Source: G963676095 sp963676095 (GTDB lineage Bacteria; Bacteroidota; Bacteroidia; Bacteroidales; Prolixibacteraceae). Taken from it: a stretch of DNA of 64,000 nt. Shown in pieces: positions 46,351 to 54,141 of this stretch. Numbering within the stretch: the stretch's first letter is position 1; the number at the start of each line of letters is the position of its first letter. The stretch lies in NCBI GenBank assembly GCA_963676095.1, contig OY781040.1, positions 4,340,001-4,404,000 of the forward strand, in the 5' to 3' direction. A model generated the notes under the pieces. It saw only the letters and a program-made list of their open reading frames with translations. It was not told where the DNA came from and searched no databases. Both the position numbers and the translations under genes were made by a program.

Positions 46351-46506
46351 AGGCCTCCACAGCCTCGAATGGAGGGTCTCCACAGCCTCGAATGAGATAC
46401 CTCCATAGCCGGGTATGGAAGGTCTCCACAGCCTCGAATGAGACACCTCCATAGCCGGGTATGGAAGGTCCTCACAGCCTCGAATGGAACATCTCCATAT
46501 TTTTTG
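46351..46506 (-). repeat. Array of 23-nt palindromic units (array 2)
   Basis: Six to seven 23-nt units beginning at 46355, 46378, 46401, 46424, 46447, 46470 and (partial) 46493. Two unit types alternate, one built on CTCCACAGCCTCGAATG, the other on CTCCATAGCCGGGTATGG. Each holds an 18-nt inverted repeat (TCCATA...TATGGA or TCCA...TGGA) followed by a 5-nt linker (AGGTC, ACACC, ATACC, ACATC). The spacing equals that of the array near 7 kb, but the cores are different. No cas genes. Confidence 0.85.
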
Positions 46507-46544
46507 GGAAGACCTTCCGGCAAGAGGCATTAAATCTATCCGGT

Positions 46545-47285
46545 TTAGCTTGAAACATTCAGTACATAATCGAAGATATAGGTACGCGGTTCATTGAGCT
46601 GGGTCCCTGAACTCGAGTACTGAGTGCAGATTTGCAGTTTATAGTCGCCGGCGGCTAAGGATGCAGGAACAATAAATGTTATTTTTGACGGTTCGTTTAC
46701 CAGCAGGGACGCCGTGGCGATCGCCGTCGCTTCGGAAGTCTCCTGGTTGATCAGGCTGAGGCCTACAGCAGGATCATCCCCGTCGATTTTCATCTTACTG
46801 CCGGTCAGGTTAACACCCCCACCCGGGGTCAGCCGGCTGTTTACTTCTCCGGAACCGGCATCCGTCAGTGAGTTGACGAAAATACCGGACCCTGCCATTC
46901 CGCGCACATCGACCGTGCTGGATTTTACTGAGGTGCGAAGATCGCTGGTCGGGATAACACGGATGGCCAGGCTATGTATTGAGCTGTCCCATTTGGCATT
47001 ATCCCCTATAAAAACGCCATTGACAGTCAGGCTGAAATGCCCGAGCCCAAAGTTTACAGAAGCCCCGTTGGCAATTTGTTCGATGGCAATCTCCCTGAGG
47101 ATATCCATTGAAGCTTTCAGTGTCGATGAGCTCAGATCGGTACGCCGCGCAACGGCAATGGTAATCAGGTCGTCCTGGGTGAGAGAACGGGTAGTAACTA
47201 CACGGCCAAAACGGTCGTCTTTCCGGTCGGTAAGTGCGAGATCGTACAATTCGACAATCACGCTGCTTTTTTCTTGTGCTGCCAT
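46545..47285 (-). CDS. HU-like DNA-binding protein with DUF4469-type C-terminal domain
   Basis: A 246-residue cytoplasmic protein. The first half (about 1-125; TTRSLTQDDLITIAVARRTD and LREIAIEQIANGASVNFGLG) looks like the HU/IHF-related DNA-binding fold found in Bacteroidota. The second half (about 135-245) is an immunoglobulin-like DUF4469-type beta-sandwich ending YIFDYVLNVSS. Paralogues are often numerous in these genomes and the role is not settled. Its 3' untranslated region contains the palindrome array and then a strong terminator. Confidence 0.78.
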   Translation of the reverse strand: MAAQEKSSVIVELYDLALTDRKDDRFGRVVTTRSLTQDDLITIAVARRTDLSSSTLKASMDILREIAIEQIANGASVNFGLGHFSLTVNGVFIGDNAKWDSSIHSLAIRVIPTSDLRTSVKSSTVDVRGMAGSGIFVNSLTDAGSGEVNSRLTPGGGVNLTGSKMKIDGDDPAVGLSLINQETSEATAIATASLLVNEPSKITFIVPASLAAGDYKLQICTQYSSSGTQLNEPRTYIFDYVLNVSS

Positions 47286-47557
47286 AATCTGATTGTTTGA
47301 TTAATTAATTTATCTGCTTGCGTTAACCGCATTTTTGTTTTAGACACATGTTTCTTACATTTTCCTTAATTATCAACGCTTGTTATTATTTATGTTCACT
47401 TAGTCAAAATGTTAAATAGTTTTATGTTTCAAGATTATTGTTTAAATTAGCTGAACATATGTCAAAGGTATCAGATGGATACGGATAGATTGTTACAGAT
47501 AACGACAGCTTTTTTTTACCTGAGGACATAATAATTTACCGCCATTTGGAAAAAGAT

Positions 47558-48571
47558 ATGAAGTATTTTATTTGTAGGGCAGGTCATCAGGAGTTGTACT
47601 ATTCCGGTTGCCTGAAAAAAAATCCGGTTTCTTTTGGCCCTGTCACAACCTCGGTTGCTGCAGGCCCGGTAGAGATAACTGCAAAAGAATGGCAGACATC
47701 CTCTTTTCATGCAGTTTTGATGCAATGGCGGGCAAGCGAGAGCCTGCCGGTGATCGCGGAAATGCCAGACGAAATAATCCTGCTCTGTTTTATGGGCAAG
47801 GGGAAAAACAAGTACCAATGCAGGCATATCCGGACAACCAGCATGGACGCCAATACCAATAATTTTTTTTATCTGCCGGATGTCCGGGTGATTTATCAAC
47901 TTGAGAAAGACGAGCCCTGCGAATGCTTCAAAATCGGCCTGTCCCGGGATTATATAGGTACCCTGGCCTGCCTGTTCCCGGGGACGTTTGTCCCCTTGTC
48001 GAAAAAAATGGGACAGCGCCGTTCTTTTGAACTCGGGACTACTCACTTTTTTACTACCCCGGAGATGAACCGGATTATTGAACAGATAAAAAACTGTGAG
48101 CAGATGGGACCGTTTGCCCAGTTTTACTTCGAATCTAAAGTCCGGGAATTACTGGTCCTCCAATGGCAATATGCCGTGGCGCAAAAGAATTCTGCCGACC
48201 GCTCCTTCTGGCGTTACCGGGACCAGATCAATAAGGCCCGGAATATTATTGAACATACCTACCAGGACCCTCCCGGGATCCATAAGCTGTCGCAACAGGT
48301 GGGAATGTGCGAAACCCTTTTGAAGGCCGGGTTTAAATCGGTTTTTGGCACCACCGTCTTTCACTATTTATTTAACTACCGGATGGACCTGGCCAGGAGT
48401 TTTTTGAAAGACAGGTCGCTGAATATTTCCGGGATTTCAGAGCTGCTGGGCTATAAAAACCTTTCGCATTTTACAAAAGCCTTTAAACGGAAATTTGATA
48501 TGTCCCCCCTTGAATACCGTAAAAGGACCATGCTCGGCTACAATGAAAAAGGGAGGCTGGTTAAGCCATAG
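47558..48571 (+). CDS. AraC-family transcriptional regulator
   Basis: A 337-residue regulator. The N-terminal half (about 1-220) is an uncharacterised sensory region without clear cupin motifs. The C-terminal AraC double helix-turn-helix (about 235-325) shows the usual SISGISELLGYKNLSHFTKA-type second helix pair (here NISGISELLGYKNLSHFTKA) and FDMSPLEYRK. Start taken at ATG 47558, since the in-frame TTG 12 nt upstream adds little. It is divergent from the HU-like gene and has no obvious operon partner, so its target is unknown. Confidence 0.87.
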   Translation: MKYFICRAGHQELYYSGCLKKNPVSFGPVTTSVAAGPVEITAKEWQTSSFHAVLMQWRASESLPVIAEMPDEIILLCFMGKGKNKYQCRHIRTTSMDANTNNFFYLPDVRVIYQLEKDEPCECFKIGLSRDYIGTLACLFPGTFVPLSKKMGQRRSFELGTTHFFTTPEMNRIIEQIKNCEQMGPFAQFYFESKVRELLVLQWQYAVAQKNSADRSFWRYRDQINKARNIIEHTYQDPPGIHKLSQQVGMCETLLKAGFKSVFGTTVFHYLFNYRMDLARSFLKDRSLNISGISELLGYKNLSHFTKAFKRKFDMSPLEYRKRTMLGYNEKGRLVKP

Positions 48572-48723
48572 CTTGTCCGTCAATCAATTCAAATCAGGAT
48601 AAACGCCAACCATTGAATTATTCAATCTTCCTGCCGGTCCCAGCCTGACGCCATTGAAAAAAACCGGCTCTGTTTAATGCACGGACAATGTGTAAATTCA
48701 TTATATTTGTGCAAATTAGAAAT

Positions 48724-49905
48724 ATGATTTATGATATGCATGATTTGATTACGCGGGATATAGAATCGTTTGTAAATGAGAATTTAAGCATCTTTCCGGC
48801 GATTGCCATTTTAGGGCCGAGGCAATGTGGAAAGTCTACTTTGGTGAAAATGCTTTACCAACATTCCGATGCATATTTGTATTTAGATCTGCAGAATATG
48901 GAAGATCTGAATAAGTTGCAGGAGCCAATGCTTTTTTTCCAGGCAAACCAGGATGTTACGATTTGCCTTGACGAAATTCAACTGGTTCCCGAACTTTTTT
49001 CCGTATTACGTAGTGTTATTGATAGCAACCGTCGTCCGGGACGATTTATTTTGCTTGGTTCTGCGTCACGGGGCCTGATTCAGAAAACATCCGAATCGTT
49101 GGCCGGAAGAGTGGGGCTTATCGAGCTTACGCCGTTTATCATGAAAGAGATCGAATCGACACCTGTTTTTGATCTGAATAAATTTTGGTTGCGCGGCGGT
49201 TATCCGGACAGTTACCTCGCTTCATCAGATCAGGGAAGTATATTATGGCGAGAAAATTTTATCCGAACATATGTAGAACGGGATATTCCACAGCTTGGAT
49301 TTCAGATCCCGGCATTGCAACTCCGCCGCTTACTTACCATGTGTGCGTATAATCAGGGACAATTATTCAACTCCTCAAAATTAGGAGAATCGTTAGGGGT
49401 AACATACCAAACAGTTCGCAGGTATATCAATCTGATGGAACAAACATTTATCATTCGTTTGTTACTGCCATTCGAAAAGAATATCAGGAAACGTTTAGTT
49501 AAGTCTCCCAAAATTTATGTAAGGGATAGCGGATTACTGCACAGGTTGTTGCAAGTGGATGACTTTAACAGCTTAATCGGTAATCCTGTTTTTGGCTCTT
49601 CGTGGGAAGGTTTTGTGATAGAGAATATTATATCTTCATTAAGGGATTGTAAGTTTTCTTTTTACCGGAGTGCAACGGGTGATGAGCTGGACTTGATTAT
49701 CGAACGGGGAAACCGTGTTGTTGCAGTAGAATGCAAGGCCTCTTCCGCGCCCCAGGTAACAAAAGGCTTCTGGAATGCGATAGACACGGTACAGCCAGAT
49801 AAGGCCTATATTATCGCGCCGGTATCTTCCGCTTATCCATTTAAAAATGGTGTGGAGGTTTGCAGACTGACTGATTTTCTAACAAAGGCTCCCTGGGAAA
49901 GTTAA
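48724..49905 (+). CDS. AAA ATPase with C-terminal DUF4143
   Basis: A 393-residue protein. A Walker A motif GPRQCGKST (about 33-41) and Walker B CLDEIQLVPELF belong to the ATPase core, followed by GSASRGLIQKTSESLAGRVG (sensor region). The C-terminal half is DUF4143 (LTMCAYNQGQLFNSSKLGES, ERGNRVVAVECKASSAPQVT), with a nuclease-like E-x-K in the last part. The molecular role is unknown. An upstream in-frame ATG at 48688 is possible, but the 48724 start matches the family length. A short repeat block and an ECF sigma relic follow. Confidence 0.86.
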   Translation: MIYDMHDLITRDIESFVNENLSIFPAIAILGPRQCGKSTLVKMLYQHSDAYLYLDLQNMEDLNKLQEPMLFFQANQDVTICLDEIQLVPELFSVLRSVIDSNRRPGRFILLGSASRGLIQKTSESLAGRVGLIELTPFIMKEIESTPVFDLNKFWLRGGYPDSYLASSDQGSILWRENFIRTYVERDIPQLGFQIPALQLRRLLTMCAYNQGQLFNSSKLGESLGVTYQTVRRYINLMEQTFIIRLLLPFEKNIRKRLVKSPKIYVRDSGLLHRLLQVDDFNSLIGNPVFGSSWEGFVIENIISSLRDCKFSFYRSATGDELDLIIERGNRVVAVECKASSAPQVTKGFWNAIDTVQPDKAYIIAPVSSAYPFKNGVEVCRLTDFLTKAPWES

Positions 49906-49924
49906 GGGGCATTTCCCCTTTACT

Positions 49925-50010
49925 GGTTTTCCAGTTCACAATGTCCCTCCTCCCAACAGCGAAGCGTCAAACATTCAAACCCTTCGAACCCTTCAAACAT
50001 TTATCGTTTT
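49925..50010 (+). repeat. Short copy of the phrase-like repeat (block R8)
   Basis: TTTTCCAGTTCACAATG, then a D-phrase (GCGAAGCGTCAAACATTC) and three TCGAACCC/TCAAACAT-type octamers. It is the only clear copy outside 18-36 kb. It lies directly before the sigma-factor relic. Confidence 0.75.
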
Positions 50011-50018
50011 GTTCAGTT

Positions 50019-50139
50019 ATGACAAGCTTACAACCTACAGATCTTTTTTTAATCTATGCCATGAAGAACGGAGATAAAAAAGCATCCGAATTCTGTACGA
50101 GAAATACTGGCAGACCGTTTAACAACGCCCTTATATAAG
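50019..50139 (+). pseudogene. ECF sigma factor relic (region 2 start only)
   Basis: ATG 50019 opens MTSLQPTDLFLIYAMKNGDK followed by KASEF, then a frameshift. In the shifted frame LYEKYWQTV follows before a stop. Together they resemble the start of sigma region 2 in ECF factors (xxAFxxLYxKYWxxVYNxAL). Regions 2.2 to 4 are missing. It is a decayed fragment bordered by a repeat block on its left. Confidence 0.6.
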
Positions 50140-50182
50140 AAGACAGGCACTTTTCCCGGTTTACGGCTTTGGCGCCTGTCTT
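50140..50182 (-). terminator. Stem-loop terminator of the DUF3570 cluster
   Basis: AAGACAGGC (50140-50148) and GCCTGTCTT (50174-50182) are perfect 9-bp arms around a 25-nt loop. It lies 14 nt past the stop of the minus-strand DUF3570 gene and is followed on that strand by T-rich CTTATATAA. Confidence 0.55.
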
Positions 50183-50196
50183 ACTACTTTTAAACA

Positions 50197-51534
50197 TCAT
50201 TTCCGGGGAGAGAGATCGTCCAGTATAAATTTGATCCCGAAGGAAACCATGTTGGCTTTGAACCCGGAGTCCCGCTCATAGTGGAGGAACTTCAGGTCGA
50301 TACTTTTCAGGCCTAATTTCCACAAGCGTGTTTTCGTAAAAACGTCGGTGTATGAAATGCCAAGGCCGTATTGGTTGGCGATGAATTTCGACAGGTCGTA
50401 ATCGGATGTATAGTATTTTTCGGTCGATAAGTGCTGCTCATATCCCGCAAAATAATCGGCTGCCGTCTGGCTGTAAAACCGGTAAGACGGGTACAGGGTA
50501 AACTTGCCGGTCAGTTTAACAGGAACTTCAACACTGGCGGTATGGGAACTGATCCCCCAGTCATCGAGGTAATACCGGTAGTAGGTCCTTAAGGTGAAGA
50601 TCTCGTTCAGGTAATAATTTAACCGGCCTCCCAGTGCTACCTTCATACGGGTCCCCGGAAGGTGCTCCACGTCGTCTGCCAGCTGAAAGTTGTAGATGTA
50701 CGAGTTGGGCTTATCCGCGAAATAAATCCGGTGAAAAGGCGTCGATAACAGTCCGTCCTGCCTGACCAGGTCAAGAGACAACGATCCCTGTAACCTTTTT
50801 GAAAGGATCTGTGAAAACTCAAATCCCAGGGAATAGGAATTTCGCGCCTTTTTATTAAAACCGGTAAAGGAGGGCGAATAATCCAGGTTCCCGGTCATCT
50901 TACTCCAGGGTACATACGAATTTTCCCCGGTTTCGCCTCCGGCATATGGTCTGAGTTCGACAGGGTATATCAGTTTCCAGGTATCCAGATAAATATTCCC
51001 GTTCATGCTGAATTCTGTGTTTTTTTCGTTGAACAGCCAGGAACGGCTTCCCCCGAACCCGAACGATTTATAGTCGAACTCGTTTGATGCCGAAAGTTTT
51101 GCAGACCAGATCCGGTTCCTGTCGTCTGAACTGTGACTAAAAGACCCTGTTGCATGGGTATAAACGTCCGATTTTGAAGCTCCTGATGTAGCCTGAAACG
51201 GATCGGCCTCCTTTTTCCCGTCAAACGGGTTGATGTTACTGGATGATGCGGATGTGTACGAGGAGATCTCTGCATCGAGCGTCAGCACGTCATCATCGTT
51301 CAGGGGGACCGAGATCTCGATCGTCGGGGCTACATCGGTCAGTTTTTCTGTGCCTTTGCCACCGGTTACCGCAGCATTGTCTCCGTCCTGCTTGTAATAA
51401 TTGCTTAAAATGTCAATCTCTGTATTCTGCAGGACTCTGGTTTTATACTGGGTCTGTTCCTGGGTTCCCTTGTCTTGCGCGTGAACAGCCATACAAATAA
51501 AGGGAGCAATGATAAAAAGGGTTAATTTTTTCAT
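50197..51534 (-). CDS. DUF3570 outer-membrane beta-barrel protein
   Basis: A 445-residue barrel-type protein with signal peptide (ending VHAQ, residue 20). Repeated amphipathic strands (YSLGFEFSQILSKRLQGSLS, FTLRTYYRYYLDDWG, KYYTSDYDLSKFIANQYGLG) match DUF3570. The string TSGAS around residues 116-120 resembles the SGA(S/T) flavinylation motif used by ApbE; Ser120 would be the acceptor if so. It is the last gene of a thioredoxin-ApbE-DUF4266-DUF3570 cluster. Function of the family is not established. Confidence 0.85.
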   Translation of the reverse strand: MKKLTLFIIAPFICMAVHAQDKGTQEQTQYKTRVLQNTEIDILSNYYKQDGDNAAVTGGKGTEKLTDVAPTIEISVPLNDDDVLTLDAEISSYTSASSSNINPFDGKKEADPFQATSGASKSDVYTHATGSFSHSSDDRNRIWSAKLSASNEFDYKSFGFGGSRSWLFNEKNTEFSMNGNIYLDTWKLIYPVELRPYAGGETGENSYVPWSKMTGNLDYSPSFTGFNKKARNSYSLGFEFSQILSKRLQGSLSLDLVRQDGLLSTPFHRIYFADKPNSYIYNFQLADDVEHLPGTRMKVALGGRLNYYLNEIFTLRTYYRYYLDDWGISSHTASVEVPVKLTGKFTLYPSYRFYSQTAADYFAGYEQHLSTEKYYTSDYDLSKFIANQYGLGISYTDVFTKTRLWKLGLKSIDLKFLHYERDSGFKANMVSFGIKFILDDLSPRK

Positions 51535-51543
51535 AGGTAAAAT

Positions 51544-51759
51544 TTAATTGCATCCACAACCTCCGCCTGTTTTTCCCCCGTTGGCCCCGGATGCGGATTC
51601 CCTGTAAGCCTGGAAATTGTTTTCGAAAAGATCGATTTTTTTTGTGGTAAGTGCCATGTCCGGGTCGTTAAGGTCAACTTTTTCATATTCCCTTACCACG
51701 GTACATGACCCCAGCAAAATAGAAATAAGGATTGTCAGGATGATCACTTTCTTCTTCAT
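51544..51759 (-). CDS. DUF4266 small lipoprotein with Cys-rich tail
   Basis: A 71-residue lipoprotein with lipobox LLGSC (Cys19). The conserved middle (LNDPDMALTTKKIDLFENNF) and glycine/cysteine tail (GKTGGGCGCN) match DUF4266. It lies 10 bp before DUF3570 and after ApbE. These families often occur together, and the C-terminal CGC motif suggests a redox or metal role. No function has been proven. Confidence 0.85.
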   Translation of the reverse strand: MKKKVIILTILISILLGSCTVVREYEKVDLNDPDMALTTKKIDLFENNFQAYRESASGANGGKTGGGCGCN

Positions 51760-51772
51760 ATTAATAATGATT

Positions 51773-52756
51773 TTACATTTTTTTTATCTGGATATTTTTA
51801 GTCGTATGGATCTTTCCGTTTTCGTCGATAATGATGCAATCCACGCCAGGCAACTGGCTGAGGCGGTCCAGTCCCACGTCGATGCCCATTACAAAAACGG
51901 AGGTTGCCAGGGCATCGGCCAGTTCTGCTTTTGGGGCGAATACCGTAGCGCTGATAATGCCGGTGGTCGGATAACCTGTTTTTGGATCGATAATATGCGA
52001 GTAACGTTTCCCGTTAAAGGTGACGTATTTTTCGTAAGTGCCTGATGTGACCACTGCTCCCTGGCTGAGCGGGAAAACGCCAAAGACCTTGTTTTTGTCC
52101 AGCGGATTGGTTATCCCGATTTCCCATTCTTTACCGTCGGGTTGTTTACCCCAGGTATTCATGTCGCCCGAGGCATTTATTATTCCGGCGGAGACTCCTG
52201 CTTTCATTAACAATGCTTTTGCTTTGTCGGCTGCATAACCTTTCCCGATCCCCCCAAATCCGATTTTCATCCCGGGTAGTTTTAAAAAGACGGTAGAATG
52301 GGCTTTGTCAAGAATGATATTTTGATAACCGACTTTTGATACCGATGCCTTGATGGCTTCTTCCGAAGGCATTTCTTTCATGCTGCCGTCGAACTTCCAG
52401 ATCTTGTCCATGGCTGCATAACTGATATCGAAGGCCCCGTCTGTCAGCCTGGAAATGGCAATGGAACGCTCGATTAGCCCGAATAACTCCGGATCGACCT
52501 GAACCGGACGGATACCTGCATTTCTGTTAATATCAGATGTTTCGGTATCCGGGTCCCAGGATGAAATGATGCGTTCAATCCTGTTGATCTCGTTTACAGC
52601 CATTTCAATATATTGGTCCGCCCGGGCCGAATCAGCAGCGACCACAGTAATGTCGAACCGGCTTCCCATTAGCTTCAGCGTCCTTGTGTAAGTCTTTTGG
52701 GCACTTGCCTGGACCGAGAAAAAAAGTACCGAGAAAAAAAGAAGGTATTTGCTCAT
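51773..52756 (-). CDS. apbE: FAD:protein FMN transferase (ApbE)
   Basis: A 327-residue exported enzyme (signal peptide 1-19). It transfers FMN from FAD to a Ser/Thr in a target protein in the envelope. Conserved blocks are seen: KLMGSRFDITV near the N-terminus, FDISYAAMDKIWKF, KIGFGGIGKGYAADKAKALL and AGIINASGDMNTWG, then DPKTGYPTTGIISATVFAP and ADALATSVFVMG. The start overlaps the stop of the thioredoxin gene by 4 nt, so the two are co-translated. A likely substrate is a protein of the same cluster. Confidence 0.94.
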   Translation of the reverse strand: MSKYLLFFSVLFFSVQASAQKTYTRTLKLMGSRFDITVVAADSARADQYIEMAVNEINRIERIISSWDPDTETSDINRNAGIRPVQVDPELFGLIERSIAISRLTDGAFDISYAAMDKIWKFDGSMKEMPSEEAIKASVSKVGYQNIILDKAHSTVFLKLPGMKIGFGGIGKGYAADKAKALLMKAGVSAGIINASGDMNTWGKQPDGKEWEIGITNPLDKNKVFGVFPLSQGAVVTSGTYEKYVTFNGKRYSHIIDPKTGYPTTGIISATVFAPKAELADALATSVFVMGIDVGLDRLSQLPGVDCIIIDENGKIHTTKNIQIKKM

Positions 52757-53184
52757 TTGAATGATAAAAGAAGTTTAATATAATCGTCGGGAACCATTTT
52801 TTTATAGCCTGTTTCACCGATCTTATTTCCCTTGGGGTCCATGACCACTACAAAGGGGAAGAATCCTTGCGTATTATAGGTTTCGGCCAGGTGGTTGTTC
52901 TTCGCCTGCTGTTCCGGGCTTAGCGCGTTGGCTTTTTTCCTTGGAAAATCAACTTTCACCATCACAAAATGATCTTTCGCAAACGATTTGAACTTTTCAG
53001 AACTCCAGATTTCCTGATTTAACTTCATGCAGGGGGCGCACCAGTCAGATCCCTGAAATACCATGATAATCTCTTTGTTTTCCTTTGCGGCAATGGCTTT
53101 TGCCTGGTCAAAATCGGTCAGCCATTCCTGGGCATACGTTATGACCGAAGAACAAATAAAAACAAGTGTTAAAATGCTTTTCAT
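52753..53184 (-). CDS. Thioredoxin-like envelope protein
   Basis: A 143-residue exported thioredoxin-fold protein with signal peptide (ending TYAQ) and the redox motif WCAPC in FQGSDWCAPCMKLNQEIW. GFFPFVVVMDPKGNKIGETG includes the cis-proline strand. It probably keeps thiols in the cluster reduced, for example the Cys-rich DUF4266 tail. First gene of the ApbE operon, divergent from the two-component genes. Confidence 0.88.
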   Translation of the reverse strand: MKSILTLVFICSSVITYAQEWLTDFDQAKAIAAKENKEIIMVFQGSDWCAPCMKLNQEIWSSEKFKSFAKDHFVMVKVDFPRKKANALSPEQQAKNNHLAETYNTQGFFPFVVVMDPKGNKIGETGYKKMVPDDYIKLLLSFK

Positions 53185-53338
53185 TCAGAAAATTATTAGT
53201 TAATATGTGTTTACATGTTTTATAGTTATCTACCCGGTTCGCAACCGGATCATTATTTCTTTTACACGATTCCTGCTTTTCTGATTTATAACGATTGAAA
53301 CAAAAAATAAAAACCGGGTGTTCTTACCTCTGGTCGAT

Positions 53339-53355
53339 TTTAAGCAAATCTTAAG
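53339..53355 (+). promoter_or_regulatory. Direct-repeat operator candidate upstream of the response regulator
   Basis: TTTAAG and CTTAAG are repeated with an 11-bp period (TTAAG at 53340 and 53351). OmpR/PhoB-type regulators usually bind direct repeats with about one helical turn between them. It lies about 115 nt before the regulator gene in the divergent promoter region, so either operon could be the target. Confidence 0.4.
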
Positions 53356-53392
53356 AATTAACGGAGGCTGGTTTAAGTATATATACCGGTAA

Positions 53393-53425
53393 TTTGCAGG
53401 GGAACTTAAAATAGATGTAATTTTG
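53393..53425 (+). promoter_or_regulatory. Promoter of the two-component genes
   Basis: TTTG (53393-53396), a 21-nt spacer and TAATTTTG (53418-53425) match the Bacteroidota consensus. The response-regulator start is 45 nt downstream. Confidence 0.6.
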
Positions 53426-53469
53426 TTTCGCTGAGCTTATAGCCAGGGACAGAAAAATTTCCTCAGATT

Positions 53470-54141
53470 ATGAGAATATTGATCATAGAAGATGAAGAGG
53501 GTATCCTTTCGCTCATAAAGGAAGGGTTGAAAGAAGAAGGATTTGCCGTGGACGGGGCTCCGGACGGGACGAGAGGACTTCAAATGGCATTGGACAATAA
53601 CGGGAAATACGATCTTTTACTGGTTGACTGGATGCTGCCCGGGATTAGCGGAATAGAAATATGCAGGCGGGTCCGTCAGGCTAACCCGCAGGTCCCTGTT
53701 ATTTTTTTGACAGCACGCGATATGGTCCAGGATACCGTTTTTGCCCTGGAAACGGGAGCCAACGACTATCTGAAAAAACCGTTTTCCTTTGATGAACTGC
53801 TGGCCCGGATCCGTGTTCAGCTTCGGGGAAGGGACGAAGGGACCAATCAGCTTCGTCACCGGAACCTTTTGATGGACCTGAACAAACACCAGGTGTTTCT
53901 TGATGGCACCGAAGTTCAGTTAACGCAAAAGGAATTCGCGTTGCTGGAATTTTTATTGAGAAACAGGGGAAAGGTATGTTCCCGGACCAGTATCATCGGG
54001 CATGTCTGGGACATCCATTTCGACTATGATACTTCGGTGATCGATGTTTACATCAACGCGCTGCGAAAGAAACTGAATGTTGACGGGCAAAGCCTTATCA
54101 GGACAGTCCGTGGTATCGGTTATATGATAAGTGAACTATGA
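53470..54141 (+). CDS. OmpR/PhoB-family response regulator
   Basis: A 223-residue regulator with receiver domain (1-115; phosphoacceptor Asp53 in LLLVDWMLPG, acidic pocket at Asp8/Glu9, Lys in DYLKKPFSF) and winged helix-turn-helix (about 128-222, LTQKEFALLEFLLRNRGKVC and DVYINALRKKLNVDG). The last four bases overlap the kinase gene, so the two are translated together. Confidence 0.96.
   Translation: MRILIIEDEEGILSLIKEGLKEEGFAVDGAPDGTRGLQMALDNNGKYDLLLVDWMLPGISGIEICRRVRQANPQVPVIFLTARDMVQDTVFALETGANDYLKKPFSFDELLARIRVQLRGRDEGTNQLRHRNLLMDLNKHQVFLDGTEVQLTQKEFALLEFLLRNRGKVCSRTSIIGHVWDIHFDYDTSVIDVYINALRKKLNVDGQSLIRTVRGIGYMISEL

Noticed and set aside
46192..46530. Minus-strand open frame with repeated SRLWRPSI-type units
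   Set aside because: It is the 23-nt palindrome array read in frame; the period of 23 shifts frames, and the peptide has no family features.
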